A stretch of DNA of 64,000 nucleotides. Origin: CAUZFZ01 sp963579025. GTDB taxonomy: Bacteria > Planctomycetota > Planctomycetia > Planctomycetales > Planctomycetaceae. Shown here one piece after another: positions 1 to 8,936 of the stretch. Within the stretch, counting starts at the first letter, position 1, and the number at the start of each line of letters is the position of its first letter. The notes beneath the pieces are model-generated. The model had not been told where the DNA came from. It saw only the letters and a list, made by a program, of their open reading frames with translations, and did not search any database. The translations under genes and the position numbers were made by a program. The stretch spans positions 1 through 64,000 of the forward strand of contig CAUZFZ010000007.1 of assembly GCA_963579025.1 (NCBI GenBank), in the 5' to 3' direction.

Positions 1-3
1 CAT
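1..3 (-). other. Possible start codon of the next chemosensory gene
   Basis: On the minus strand the last three bases read ATG and are preceded by AGGAGGG about 13 nt upstream. This could start the next gene of the chemotaxis operon, where a CheA-type kinase would be expected. Only the start is in the window, so the identity is inferred from operon position alone. Confidence 0.3.
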
Positions 4-86
4 CGTCCGAGCAAAACCCTCCTCACTCCGCTCTGAGCCCCAAAATCCCCGAGGAGACAGACCGTCCGGGAATTGCTGACGCAGCA

Positions 87-1757
87 CTAGAGTTTCGTGA
101 TCGTCTCGTTCAACGATTGAATTTGATCGTCGATCAGCAGGATCGACTTCTGTGTTTGTTCTGAGGTCACCAGCGACGCTCTGGACGTCTTGTCGACTTC
201 GGTCATTCCGGCGACCATTTCGCTGACGCCCTCCTGCTGCTGTTGAGCGCCGATGGCGATTTGTTTCATGGCATCGCTGGTTTGTGCGATAGCGACGGCG
301 ATCCGTTCGAATCGATGACTGACGGTCCCCACGATCTCGGCCGATTCGCCCGAAAGTCGGCTACCGTCCTGGATGCGCGATACCACGTCCTGCAAAGATT
401 TCTGCGAATCACCAATCATGCCGTTGATACGAATGGCGGCTTCCTTCGACTGATTAGCCAGTTCACGAACCTGTGTGGCGACGACGGCGAATCCCCGCCC
501 TTCTTCGCCGGCGCGGGCGGCTTCGATCGATGCGTTTAATGCCAGCAGTTTTGTCTGTTCCGCGATTTCGTTCACGACGATGGTGATTTCACCGATCCGC
601 TGCATCTGCTCAGTAAAACGCAACACGCTCTCGCCGGCGGACTGCGCGTTGTCTCGCGCCGCCTCGGATCGATCAGCCGATTGTTGCGTCAGCGTGCGAC
701 CTTCCGCGGCCTGGCTTGCGGTTTCCTCGATGGCATCCTGAACAGCACGGGCACGGTCCACGAACTCCTGAATGGTCGCTTTGAATTGTTCTGCCGTTGT
801 TGTCATCTGATTCAGCGACGTGGCTGTTTCGGTCAGACCACCTACCTGTTGTTGCACGCCAATTGCGATTTCTTTGCTGACCGGGGTCAGTCTTGTGACC
901 GTCTGACGGATGACATTCGCGTTCCGCTCGTTCTGTGTAAACAGTTGATAAACATTGATCAGCAGGCCGGTCAACACGCAGCCATACGTCACGATCTTAA
1001 GCACATGCGCGACATCGAACATCACGTCAAACAGCGCGAAGGACCGCGACATGGCGACTGACTGACCGAGAAACCCAGTGATCAACGACAAAACCAGCCA
1101 ATGCTCAAACGAATTGTGCTGCCAGTGGGCTTTGTCGAGGTATCCAACCAGCGCCACCAGGAAAAACCCGGCGGCGATGAATTCTTCCGGTCGGCCGAAC
1201 AGGAATTCCGGATAGTAGGCGCGGGGCAGCGGAACGAGCGCGAAGACGCAAAAACTAAGAAGCGTCAACACCAGCACGCTGGCGTAGACGGCGACTTCGC
1301 CGATGCGTCCTTCCGCTCCCAGTTTCTCTTCACGTCGCCATGCCCACCAACTGAACGCCATCACGATTGCAAGAAACGTACGAGACGCGTTCCAGCTCCA
1401 CGGTATTAACGACTCAGGCGGCGATGGCATGATGTAGGCCAGCAGGTCGCTGGTGACGACCGCGTGATAGCCATCCAGTAGCGCCGTTCCGACAAATCCA
1501 ACCCCGACGAACAGGTAGGTGTTGTCTTTCTTCGAATAAAAACGAACAAGCGCCAATGCCCCGACGATCAGAGCCAGCAGCGTCGCGACCACCTCCATGT
1601 TCGTGTGGAGCTGTCTGTTTCCCTGGTACATTTTCAGCGTCTGCAATGCGAGGATGCCAATCAGTACGACGACACCCACGACGACGTAAGTCCAGATCAA
1701 TCCAACGGCGTCGATTGAACTCGACCGCGGCTGACTTTGGGAATCGCGAGTTGTCAT
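87..1757 (-). CDS. Methyl-accepting chemotaxis protein with multi-pass membrane sensor
   Basis: 556 residues. Residues 20-270 hold seven or eight hydrophobic segments with no large periplasmic loop, resembling MASE3/MASE4-type integral membrane sensors (GFVGTALLDGYH near 88-98). There is no HAMP domain. Residues 290-556 form the coiled-coil MCP signalling domain; the conserved hairpin tip at about 396-440 contains NEIAEQTKLLALNASIEAA and GRGFAVVA. The role is to control a CheA kinase through CheW. It is the last complete gene of a four-gene minus-strand chemosensory set, 51 bp after a CheW. The ligand cannot be told; an intramembrane sensor suggests a membrane, redox or lipophilic cue, which is inference. 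Confidence 0.93.
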   Translation of the reverse strand: MTTRDSQSQPRSSSIDAVGLIWTYVVVGVVVLIGILALQTLKMYQGNRQLHTNMEVVATLLALIVGALALVRFYSKKDNTYLFVGVGFVGTALLDGYHAVVTSDLLAYIMPSPPESLIPWSWNASRTFLAIVMAFSWWAWRREEKLGAEGRIGEVAVYASVLVLTLLSFCVFALVPLPRAYYPEFLFGRPEEFIAAGFFLVALVGYLDKAHWQHNSFEHWLVLSLITGFLGQSVAMSRSFALFDVMFDVAHVLKIVTYGCVLTGLLINVYQLFTQNERNANVIRQTVTRLTPVSKEIAIGVQQQVGGLTETATSLNQMTTTAEQFKATIQEFVDRARAVQDAIEETASQAAEGRTLTQQSADRSEAARDNAQSAGESVLRFTEQMQRIGEITIVVNEIAEQTKLLALNASIEAARAGEEGRGFAVVATQVRELANQSKEAAIRINGMIGDSQKSLQDVVSRIQDGSRLSGESAEIVGTVSHRFERIAVAIAQTSDAMKQIAIGAQQQQEGVSEMVAGMTEVDKTSRASLVTSEQTQKSILLIDDQIQSLNETITKL

Positions 1758-1808
1758 GTTGTCCTCTGCAAATGCGTTGCTTAATGACCGGCGCGTATCA
1801 AGTGCCTG

Positions 1809-2426
1809 TCAATTCCATTCTACAAGTCTGGCATCTTCCAGCAGTTGAGCAGTTTTCAGAATCAAACGGTTCTGGTCGTGAACGCCGATAAACCAACTGG
1901 TGGGAATCTCGCCAGGCAGTTCCGGCACGCGTTTCACATGAGTTTCGGGAACGCTGACCAGGTCTTCTATTTCACCGGCTGCAATGGCGATTCGCCGACC
2001 AGCCGTCTCAACAATGATGCAGGTGTGCAGATCGGCGATCCCTGTTTCCTGAATCTCAAATAACGTGCTCAGGTCCAGCAGCGACAGAATGGCTCCCCGC
2101 CAGTGGATCACGCCTGGAATAAATATCGGCGCGCCTGGAACCGGGCTGAAGTGCTCCAGGGATTGCACCTCAATAACCTCGTCGACCGGAATTCCGTATC
2201 GCTGTGGCCCCTTGCGAAAGGCCACGAATGTCAACAGCGTGTCGCTGGAAGATTCGGTCCCCATACGCTGACGCAGAGATTTCGCCCGCTCGGACATTCT
2301 CTTCGCCACCGCCTGCGGATCAGATCGACCGGACAAAGCTGCATTCATTTGCTCCATTTGTGCGTCGAGCCGAGCCCAGACGGTGGGATTTGCGATGTGC
2401 GAGTTTTGATTGTCAGTTGTTGGCAT
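1809..2426 (-). CDS. cheW: CheW-domain coupling protein with N-terminal extension
   Basis: 205 residues from the ATG at 2426, chosen because GGTGAG lies just upstream; an earlier in-frame start would run back through non-conserved sequence. About 65 charged, helical residues precede a CheW domain that begins near TLLTFVAFRKGPQRYGIP and contains IPGVIHWRGAILSLLDL. CheW proteins bridge receptor and CheA. This is the second CheW of the cluster and the longer one, as in Wsp systems, where WspD is longer than WspB; it lacks the cysteine-rich N-terminus I associate with WspD. It sits between cheR and the MCP. Confidence 0.9.
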   Translation of the reverse strand: MPTTDNQNSHIANPTVWARLDAQMEQMNAALSGRSDPQAVAKRMSERAKSLRQRMGTESSSDTLLTFVAFRKGPQRYGIPVDEVIEVQSLEHFSPVPGAPIFIPGVIHWRGAILSLLDLSTLFEIQETGIADLHTCIIVETAGRRIAIAAGEIEDLVSVPETHVKRVPELPGEIPTSWFIGVHDQNRLILKTAQLLEDARLVEWN

Positions 2427-2522
2427 TTCATGCTCACCTGGTAGCCGAAGTCGCCAGACTTTGGCCGATTGCACGTGCAGCGACCCGTTCCCAAAGCGGC
2501 GTAGCCGCAAGCAAGCAAAGAA

Positions 2523-2586
2523 TCACGCAAAGGCGCGAAGACGCAAAGTTCAATGCCGGCCTTTGCGTCTTCGCGCCTTTGCGTGA
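2523..2586. repeat. Interspersed palindrome, ACGCAAAG family
   Basis: Two perfect 26-bp inverted arms (2523-2548 and 2561-2586) built on ACGCAAAGGCGCGAAGACGC surround a 12-nt loop. A second, imperfect copy lies at 43375-43442. It sits between the CheR and long CheW genes and would form a strong hairpin in the operon mRNA. Confidence 0.9.
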
Positions 2587-2668
2587 GATTCGAAAGCGTG
2601 CGCACGGCGCGCCTGCATGACGACGGATGAATCTAAGTAACTCCTACTCGCTTCCCGTAGATCGCAGA

Positions 2669-4288
2669 TCAACCTTCCAACACCCTGTCCACCATCTCCT
2701 GCAATCGACCGTAACAGACACCTTCTCCGTACTGCACAACGGTATGTGGTTCGTGCTCGCCGGTTATCTGCTGCACGATTTGAAAACTGCGTGTTGCGGC
2801 TTCCAGGTCGCCCTTTGTCTGCTGCAGTAAACCGAGGTGAAAATGCGCGATCGGACAAAAGCGGTCGACGAACAGTGCCCGTCGATACGCCTGTTCGGCA
2901 GACGCCAGATCGCCTGCTTCCTCAGCAAAGCTGCCCTTCAATAATTGTGCTTCCACCGACAACGGATCGTCTTTGATACAGATGTCGAGCGTTTTGTGTG
3001 CTCGCGTAACCTGGGCACAGATCAGCAACGCCCGCGCATACCTCAATCGCGTCGCGCTGCGTTCGGGGGGCGTCGAAATTCTATCAATCAGTCGTTCCGC
3101 TTCGGCGAAGTTCTTGTTCTGGACACAGTTGTCAATCCGCTCCCAGGAAGTTGCGGTCGCCTGTGAAGTCCTTTCCGTTCCAGAGGCAGGCAGCGGGACC
3201 CAGTCCGGAAGTCGTGCCGCATTCACCGGGTCGGTCGGTTTGGGAACCGCGACGTCCGCCAGCACGGGTACTGAAACTGCCGCCCGGGTTTCTGTCGTCT
3301 CATTCCGCCCGCCAGTCTTCTGGTAGAGCGTCGCGTGTTCGAAGTGTTTGACCTCGAATCCGTCGGCTGAGGCGATGTTGAGTTCTGTTTCCCCCAGCAA
3401 CAACCAGCCGCCCGGCCGCAGTGCGCGATGGAACCGGCCCACAATGGCCTGGGTCACTTCCTTCTTGAGATAAATCGCCACATTGCGAAACAGAATCAGA
3501 TCGAGTGCCATCGTGCCGGTCAGCGGCGAGGGATAGACGTCCTTGACCAGATTCAGATAGCTGAAATGAACCGAGTGGCGCAGCCGTCGATGCAACCGAA
3601 AGCTCTTACCTTCCGGCACGAAGTAGTCTGGATCATGATTGATGTCTGTTCCGCGAAACGACCACTGGCTGTAGCGCGCCTCTCGAGCCTTCTCCAGGAA
3701 AGCGGGATTCAGATCCGTGGCCAGGATGTGGACGTTCCAATTGCCGAATTGCGATTGCCGATCTGTAGCCGAACTCGCCAGAGTCTGGCCGTGAGCCTGG
3801 CCGTGAGCCTGGACGTGTTCCGGACTGGCAAAAGACTGGGCGACTTCGGCTGCCAGCATCTGATCCAGCATAATCGCCAGCGAGTACGGTTCTTCGCCGG
3901 TGGCGCAGCCGGCACTCCAGATACGGATTTCTCGCTCGGCATCATTCCGTTCGAGGATGTCGGGCACGACCTGCTCGCGGAGTGCCCGGAAGTGATGTTC
4001 GTTTCGGAGAAAAAACGACTCACCAATCGTCAACTGGGCGCAGACGCGTTCGAGAAACGTGCTGCGTTGCCGTGAATCGGCCAGGATGCGGTCGAGGGGG
4101 ACGTCGGCCTGTTGCCGGTCAACGACCTTGGCCACGGCCTCCTGCAGTCGAGGGAACCGGGTGCCGGACAGATCCATGCCGGTCTCTGCTTCCGCCATTT
4201 GGCGAAGCTCTTCCCATTGCTGCGCGTCCAGAGACGCTGCAACTGGATGGGGTGAAGCGGCTGTGCTGCGCAGGGATTCGTCTGCCAT
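2669..4288 (-). CDS. cheR: CheR methyltransferase with C-terminal TPR region
   Basis: 539 residues. The N-terminal helical region is followed by the CheR SAM-methyltransferase fold: FFLRNEHHFRAL (92-103) and the SAM loop SAGCATGEEPYS (125-136), then ILATDLNPAFLEKA. It should methylate receptor glutamates using S-adenosylmethionine. From about residue 390 there are TPR-like helices (AEQAYRRALFVDRFCPIAHF), as in WspC-type CheR proteins. A short HGQAHGQ repeat interrupts the methyltransferase domain near residue 165. It lies between the two cheW genes on the same strand. Confidence 0.93.
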   Translation of the reverse strand: MADESLRSTAASPHPVAASLDAQQWEELRQMAEAETGMDLSGTRFPRLQEAVAKVVDRQQADVPLDRILADSRQRSTFLERVCAQLTIGESFFLRNEHHFRALREQVVPDILERNDAEREIRIWSAGCATGEEPYSLAIMLDQMLAAEVAQSFASPEHVQAHGQAHGQTLASSATDRQSQFGNWNVHILATDLNPAFLEKAREARYSQWSFRGTDINHDPDYFVPEGKSFRLHRRLRHSVHFSYLNLVKDVYPSPLTGTMALDLILFRNVAIYLKKEVTQAIVGRFHRALRPGGWLLLGETELNIASADGFEVKHFEHATLYQKTGGRNETTETRAAVSVPVLADVAVPKPTDPVNAARLPDWVPLPASGTERTSQATATSWERIDNCVQNKNFAEAERLIDRISTPPERSATRLRYARALLICAQVTRAHKTLDICIKDDPLSVEAQLLKGSFAEEAGDLASAEQAYRRALFVDRFCPIAHFHLGLLQQTKGDLEAATRSFQIVQQITGEHEPHTVVQYGEGVCYGRLQEMVDRVLEG

Positions 4289-4389
4289 TTGGCCCTGGCA
4301 ATTCTGATTTTGGGACTGATCAGGTTCGCGAGCGCGACGATCGATGTGACTGAACTATTGTGATCGGTGCGACCCAAATAGCAATGCGG

Positions 4390-4860
4390 TCACGCCGTTT
4401 GAGGCAGCCCATTGAGTTGTTCGGCGTCCCCGTCGGCCAGCAGCTTCTCGGGGTCGAGCAGACGAATCATCTGGCCGTCCTGGTCAATCACACCGCTGAA
4501 GAAGCCTGTCCGCGCACCAAAGTCACTTGCGGGTGCCGACTCGCCCGGATCGATCTCGATCAAATCCAGCGCCTCATCGACCTCGACACCGATCAACCGC
4601 CCGCCGACGCGCAGGCAAATGATGTGTGGCTCCGGCTGTCGCTGGTGGTCTTTCAATCCCAACCGCTCGGCAGCGTCGAGCACCGGAATGATGTGACCAC
4701 GGACATACACGACGCCTCGAATGAATTCGGGGCATTCTGGAATGGGCTCAACCGGCAAGGCGGGCAGGACTTCTTCAACCGCGTGAATCGGTATGGCATG
4801 CAGATTGGCTCCCAGCCGCACACTCAACACGGTATTCGCGATGCGATTGCTCTGAACCAT
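4390..4860 (-). CDS. cheW: CheW coupling protein
   Basis: 156 residues, almost entirely one CheW domain (VLSVRLGANLHAIPIHAVEEV; FIRGVVYVRGHIIPVLD). It is the first gene of the minus-strand chemosensory operon, 101 bp upstream of cheR. The order short CheW, CheR-TPR, long CheW, MCP matches wspB-C-D with the receptor placed after D instead of first. Its promoter should lie in the 81-bp space to the divergent small ORF. Confidence 0.93.
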   Translation of the reverse strand: MVQSNRIANTVLSVRLGANLHAIPIHAVEEVLPALPVEPIPECPEFIRGVVYVRGHIIPVLDAAERLGLKDHQRQPEPHIICLRVGGRLIGVEVDEALDLIEIDPGESAPASDFGARTGFFSGVIDQDGQMIRLLDPEKLLADGDAEQLNGLPQTA

Positions 4861-4941
4861 CGGAATTCGCCTCGTTTCATCTCAGGTCATGCCCCGTGCC
4901 GATGATACCACTCAAGCCCATATCGTCGCCGAGGAACTGTC

Positions 4942-5142
4942 ATGATCATACCAACAGCCGACTTCGATCCGATGTTTGCCGACGACGGAATTCCATTCCA
5001 AAGCAAGATGACGCAATACATCCAGCGCGAGTTCTCCGACATTCTTGGCCCCAACGTTGCGATGTTGAAGTCGCCAGACGGACTGGACGTTCTATACCGG
5101 CTCTATTCAGGCACGACGTCCGAAGAATCCCGGGCCGCGTGA
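4942..5142 (+). CDS. Small hypothetical protein, 66 aa
   Basis: I do not recognise this protein. It is acidic and soluble, begins MIIPTADFDPMF, and has GAGGAA 8 nt upstream of its ATG. It is divergent from the chemosensory operon and convergent with the kinase gene. The amino-acid composition looks coding, but there is no family support, so it could be a chance frame. Confidence 0.4.
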   Translation: MIIPTADFDPMFADDGIPFQSKMTQYIQREFSDILGPNVAMLKSPDGLDVLYRLYSGTTSEESRAA

Positions 5143-5244
5143 CGAACGATCACAAACTCAACGCCATATGGCATTACCAGTGGCATCACTCTGCGGGCAA
5201 CTGCATGTCGAAATTGCTCCGACGTGATTGGCAGCAAGACCGGA

Positions 5245-5379
5245 TTATGGTCTGAGACGCTCCGATTCATGTTCGTCGGCATCGGCCTTGTCGATTTCGC
5301 CGAGTTCCCTGCAGTAACCGGCGCGGTGACGGAACATGGCGGGCACGTCGTCTTTTTTCTTCGGGTCGTCGATCAGGGA
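5245..5379 (-). pseudogene. Remnant duplicate of the kinase C-terminus
   Basis: In this minus-strand frame the peptide includes MFRHRAGYCRELGEIDKADAD and ends at a TAA. It matches the last part of the upstream kinase (VFRSKMWRALGEAEKADAD). There is no start, and an in-frame TGA at 5380-5382 bounds it, so it looks like the tail of a duplicated, decayed copy. The rest of the 5143-5440 gap shows nothing recognisable. Confidence 0.5.
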
Positions 5380-5440
5380 TCAGCGTCGGGACTCGATTCA
5401 GGTCCCCGGCACGCGCGGCGGTCAGCAGTTCGAGTCCCGG

Positions 5441-8400
5441 TTAGTCGGCTTCAGACAGATCGGCCGCGGACTGATCAGCGTCAGCCTTTTCGGCCTCACC
5501 GAGCGCACGCCACATCTTGCTGCGGAACACATAGCACTCCGCTAAGTATTTCGGGTCATTCGACTTCTCAATCTCCTGTGTGAGACGATCAATCATGCCA
5601 TTGAGATACGTCCGGAGTCGACTGGCCCATTCTTTCTCGTTGAGTTCTTCTGCCAGTTGCAACAGCGTCCGTCCCTGTCGGTCCGACATGTGAATTCCGG
5701 CGTATGGCCCCATCACAGCGAGGTCCTTCTCAATGCGGTCAAGTATGTCCGTGTGACGGTTCAACACCGCGTGCATCATTGCCGTTTGACCGAGGTTGTC
5801 CTGAGCCGAGTAGTTCGTGTAACTGCTCTGCCGGAGAGTGCGGTACCACTGCTTATGCCCTGCGGCCATGGCCTTCATGAGAGCGGTCTCCCCGAGATGG
5901 TCACGCGCATCCAGGGGCACCCGGAATCTGAATGACTGAGGATCGACCGCAGCGAGAACATCCGGCGCAATCCCCGGAAGCTCTTTGAAACGCTGCGCTG
6001 TTTCTTCCGGCGACGTCACATTGCTGTGACAGTTTGCCACGAACTCCTGCAGATCCTGCATGGCGATCAGAATGTCGCTCTGGCCGTTTTCAGCGGAATA
6101 CATCAGCGCCGTCCGACCTTCGCTGTCGGTTTCGTCGACGTTGGCTCCGAGTAGAAGCAGCGTCAGTACGGCCGTCACCTGACCGGACTTTGCGGCACGC
6201 ATCAATGCTGTCCGCCCGGCGAGGTCCTTGTCATTGGGATCCACAGACGAGTCGGACAAGAGCAGAGACCGGATGTGGGTCACGTCGCCTCGTGCGGCGG
6301 CGGTATGCAGGTCCGGCATTGCCTTCGCCAGATATCCGGCGATCGCATCAGAGTTGAGAGACTCTGCGGTATCACGGGCCGTGCGTCCCTGATGGTCTTC
6401 GAGGCTCGGATCGGCGCCGTCTTCGATCAGCAGCCGGACCAGTCTCATGTCACGCTGTTCAACGGCCTTGATCAGTGCCGTTTCACCATCGACGTCTTGC
6501 AGATCGAGGTCGCGTAGCGACTGCCGAATCGGGTTCAGAACGACCTCTCCCTGCCCGCGAATCTCGGGAGCCATCACATCGAAAACGTCCCGGCAGTCTG
6601 CCCGAAGCAGTTCGAGTTCCTGTGCGAATTCGGGAAGATCGCGTCCGAAACCGAGTATGTATTCGGCCGTTTTCCCCTTCTGTCGTTCGACAGAGATGTC
6701 GTTCTCGACCGCGTGCATCAGCGCCGTGCGTCCAGAGTTGTCCTGCAAAATCGGCGCTGCCCCGAAAGCCAGCATCAGTCCGGCGATCCGCCACTGGCCG
6801 GCGTCGGCCGCCTTCATCAGCGGCGTCATTCCCATGTCGTCTTTGGCATTGATGTTGCAGCCCCCCGAAATGATCTCTTTTACCCGTTCGTGCAAACCGG
6901 CGGCCGCGGCGGCGTGCAGCGTTCTGGCTGGCAGCGTTGTGGCGTGCTCGGGCACGGGCGCGCTGTTGCTTAGCTGATCCGATCGGACTGACGGTTGAAG
7001 TGGTCCCGGCGCAGCCAGTGGCTCCATATCAGGAGGCAGCGACGCCACCAGATCCGGAGCATCGACCGGCTCGAAAGTCACCATCAAGAGAGACGCGATG
7101 GCCGGTCCCGAAAAGAGCAGCAGGTAGATGCACAGCCAGCGAATGGTCGAGTCCCCGCGTGCCGGTGCTGCAGACCCCGGCACATCACGGTCTCCCGACA
7201 GCCACCGCACCATTTGTCCGATCAGCAGCCCGGCGTAAGCGAGAGCAAACAGTCCGAGCACAACCGCCGTGAGGGACACAAAGGCGTCTCCGCCGCCACC
7301 CATCTGCATCGCGGATGCCACGCCCGCCAGCACGATCATCAGCAATAGCAGAGTTGCCGACACTTTCCATTCGAAGCGAGTCGTCCGAAATCCGGTCCGG
7401 AACAACAGGAACGTCACGACAGCGATGCCACTCAGGACCAGCGTCACTGGAATCCAGATGTCGAACGTCTCACGGCGAAGCCGGCTGGCGTTCCAGGGGA
7501 TTCCTTCACCGAACCACATCATCAGCGTCACAGCAACGACTGCCGCAACCGGCAGCAGCGACCAGTTCATGTGTGTGAAATCACGATGCGCGGCCGTGGC
7601 TGGACTCCGTGTGTCGAGTCCGTCGGTATCCTGCCGCAGGCCGGTGGCAGGCTGCCCCCGATACGAGGACTCATCCCGGAGTGCCGGGGCCTGGTGAACC
7701 GATGGCTCGCCGTGAGTGACAGCCTCGACGTCCGTCTTTACCTCGCTTACCTGCTGGTAGCGACGCTCCGGTTCGCGGGCGAGCGATCGCAGCACGACCT
7801 GGTCCAGCCGGATGTCGACTTTCACTTTCTTCGACGGCGGCTCGAACTGTCCCAGTGGGACTTCCCCGGTCAGCATTTCGTAGAACACGACACCCAGCGA
7901 GTAGATGTCGGCTCGATGGTCGACGTCGTGCGAGCCTTCCATCTGCTCGGGAGCCATGTAACGGGGCGTGCCCATCACCTGTTGCGTGCCGGTCAGTGTG
8001 AAGGCTGAGGCTTCGCTTCCCGTGATACGGGCCAGTCCGAAGTCTGCGATCTTCACCCGGCCGGATTTGTCGATGAGAATATTGGCCGGCTTGATATCGC
8101 GATGCACGATGCCCGCATCGTGTGCGAACTGCAGCGCCTCGCAGATTGGCGGGATAATCGCCAGAGCCTGTGCCGGCTCGAAGTCGCCGCCTTCGATCAG
8201 GTACTGAAGATTCGTGCCTTGCACGAACTCCATGACCAGGAAGTACAGGCCATCGACTTCGCCGAAGTCGTGAACAGTCACGATGTTCGGGTGATTGAGT
8301 TTCGCGAGCGCACGAGCTTCCCGGGTGAATCGTTCGGCAAAGTCGGCGACTTCTGCTGCATCCGGGCGAATCAGCTTCAGCGCGACGACACGGTCCAGAC

Positions 8401-8677
8401 TTGACTGTCGGGCCTTGTAGACAGCTCCCATGCCGCCCTGGCCGAGCAGTTCGAGCACTTCGAGATTCGGCAGTCGCTCGGTGAGTTCTTCGGCCGAGGG
8501 CGGGTCAAACTGCGGTCTGATCAGACGAGCCGGCCCGGGCCCGCCGTCTTCTCGACTCGCCCAGCTCTCCAGTCCCAGCTTCATCAGACACGCCGGACAC
8601 GGCTGATCGGGACTTTCCGAATCCAGCTCCACCCCGCATTCCGGACAGTGTTTCTGTGTAGATTCCAGTTCGCTCAT
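5441..8677 (-). CDS. Membrane Ser/Thr protein kinase with ankyrin repeats
   Basis: 1078 residues. An N-terminal zinc ribbon (CPECG at 11, CPAC at 27) precedes a complete PknB-like kinase domain (about 72-320): glycine loop GQGGMGAVYKA, Lys101, HRD at 192-194, DFG at 212-214 and APE at 242-244. About five membrane segments follow (about 372-530), then a large region with ankyrin repeats from about 580 (INAKDDMGMTPLMKAA, LAGRTALMRAAKSGQ, HLGETALMKAMAAG). It probably phosphorylates partners bound by the ankyrin region. In planctomycetes such kinases are commonly paired with an ECF sigma factor, which lies upstream on the same strand (9923-10675), now separated by a transposase unit. Confidence 0.93.
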   Translation of the reverse strand: MSELESTQKHCPECGVELDSESPDQPCPACLMKLGLESWASREDGGPGPARLIRPQFDPPSAEELTERLPNLEVLELLGQGGMGAVYKARQSSLDRVVALKLIRPDAAEVADFAERFTREARALAKLNHPNIVTVHDFGEVDGLYFLVMEFVQGTNLQYLIEGGDFEPAQALAIIPPICEALQFAHDAGIVHRDIKPANILIDKSGRVKIADFGLARITGSEASAFTLTGTQQVMGTPRYMAPEQMEGSHDVDHRADIYSLGVVFYEMLTGEVPLGQFEPPSKKVKVDIRLDQVVLRSLAREPERRYQQVSEVKTDVEAVTHGEPSVHQAPALRDESSYRGQPATGLRQDTDGLDTRSPATAAHRDFTHMNWSLLPVAAVVAVTLMMWFGEGIPWNASRLRRETFDIWIPVTLVLSGIAVVTFLLFRTGFRTTRFEWKVSATLLLLMIVLAGVASAMQMGGGGDAFVSLTAVVLGLFALAYAGLLIGQMVRWLSGDRDVPGSAAPARGDSTIRWLCIYLLLFSGPAIASLLMVTFEPVDAPDLVASLPPDMEPLAAPGPLQPSVRSDQLSNSAPVPEHATTLPARTLHAAAAAGLHERVKEIISGGCNINAKDDMGMTPLMKAADAGQWRIAGLMLAFGAAPILQDNSGRTALMHAVENDISVERQKGKTAEYILGFGRDLPEFAQELELLRADCRDVFDVMAPEIRGQGEVVLNPIRQSLRDLDLQDVDGETALIKAVEQRDMRLVRLLIEDGADPSLEDHQGRTARDTAESLNSDAIAGYLAKAMPDLHTAAARGDVTHIRSLLLSDSSVDPNDKDLAGRTALMRAAKSGQVTAVLTLLLLGANVDETDSEGRTALMYSAENGQSDILIAMQDLQEFVANCHSNVTSPEETAQRFKELPGIAPDVLAAVDPQSFRFRVPLDARDHLGETALMKAMAAGHKQWYRTLRQSSYTNYSAQDNLGQTAMMHAVLNRHTDILDRIEKDLAVMGPYAGIHMSDRQGRTLLQLAEELNEKEWASRLRTYLNGMIDRLTQEIEKSNDPKYLAECYVFRSKMWRALGEAEKADADQSAADLSEAD

Positions 8678-8782
8678 GTTTCCGCCACCTTCCCACTATT
8701 GTGCCCTGACCTGTTCAGCAGCGGAATCGTGGAAAGGTAACTCGTTTTTTTGGCAGTTTTCCTGGACGCTGCCGTCGCACCC

Positions 8783-8886
8783 CGCCCCCGGCATTTCGCC
8801 GGGGGTTCCCGCGTCTTTGCACTACCCCACGAAAACACCGCCCGTAGTGCAGAAACGTGTGAACCCCCGAGGTAAACTCGGGGGCG
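8783..8886. repeat. REP/BIME-like palindrome, left copy
   Basis: A GC hairpin (CCCCCGGC/GCCGGGGG at 8785-8805) starts the element and a second (CCCCCGAG/CTCGGGGG at 8864-8884) ends it. The sequences inside them are inverted complements (CGTCTTTGCACTAC against GTAGTGCAGAAACG), so the element can fold as two small hairpins or one long one. Other copies lie at 9781-9915 and 52345-52436. Confidence 0.85.
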
Positions 8887-8936
8887 ATACAGATTGGTAC
8901 GGGCGTTCGCTCGATATACTACGGGGCAACTCCGCT

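Noticed and set aside
2523..2586. Terminator between chemosensory genes
   Set aside because: The hairpin is strong but is an interspersed repeat without a T tract, and the flanking genes look like one operon.
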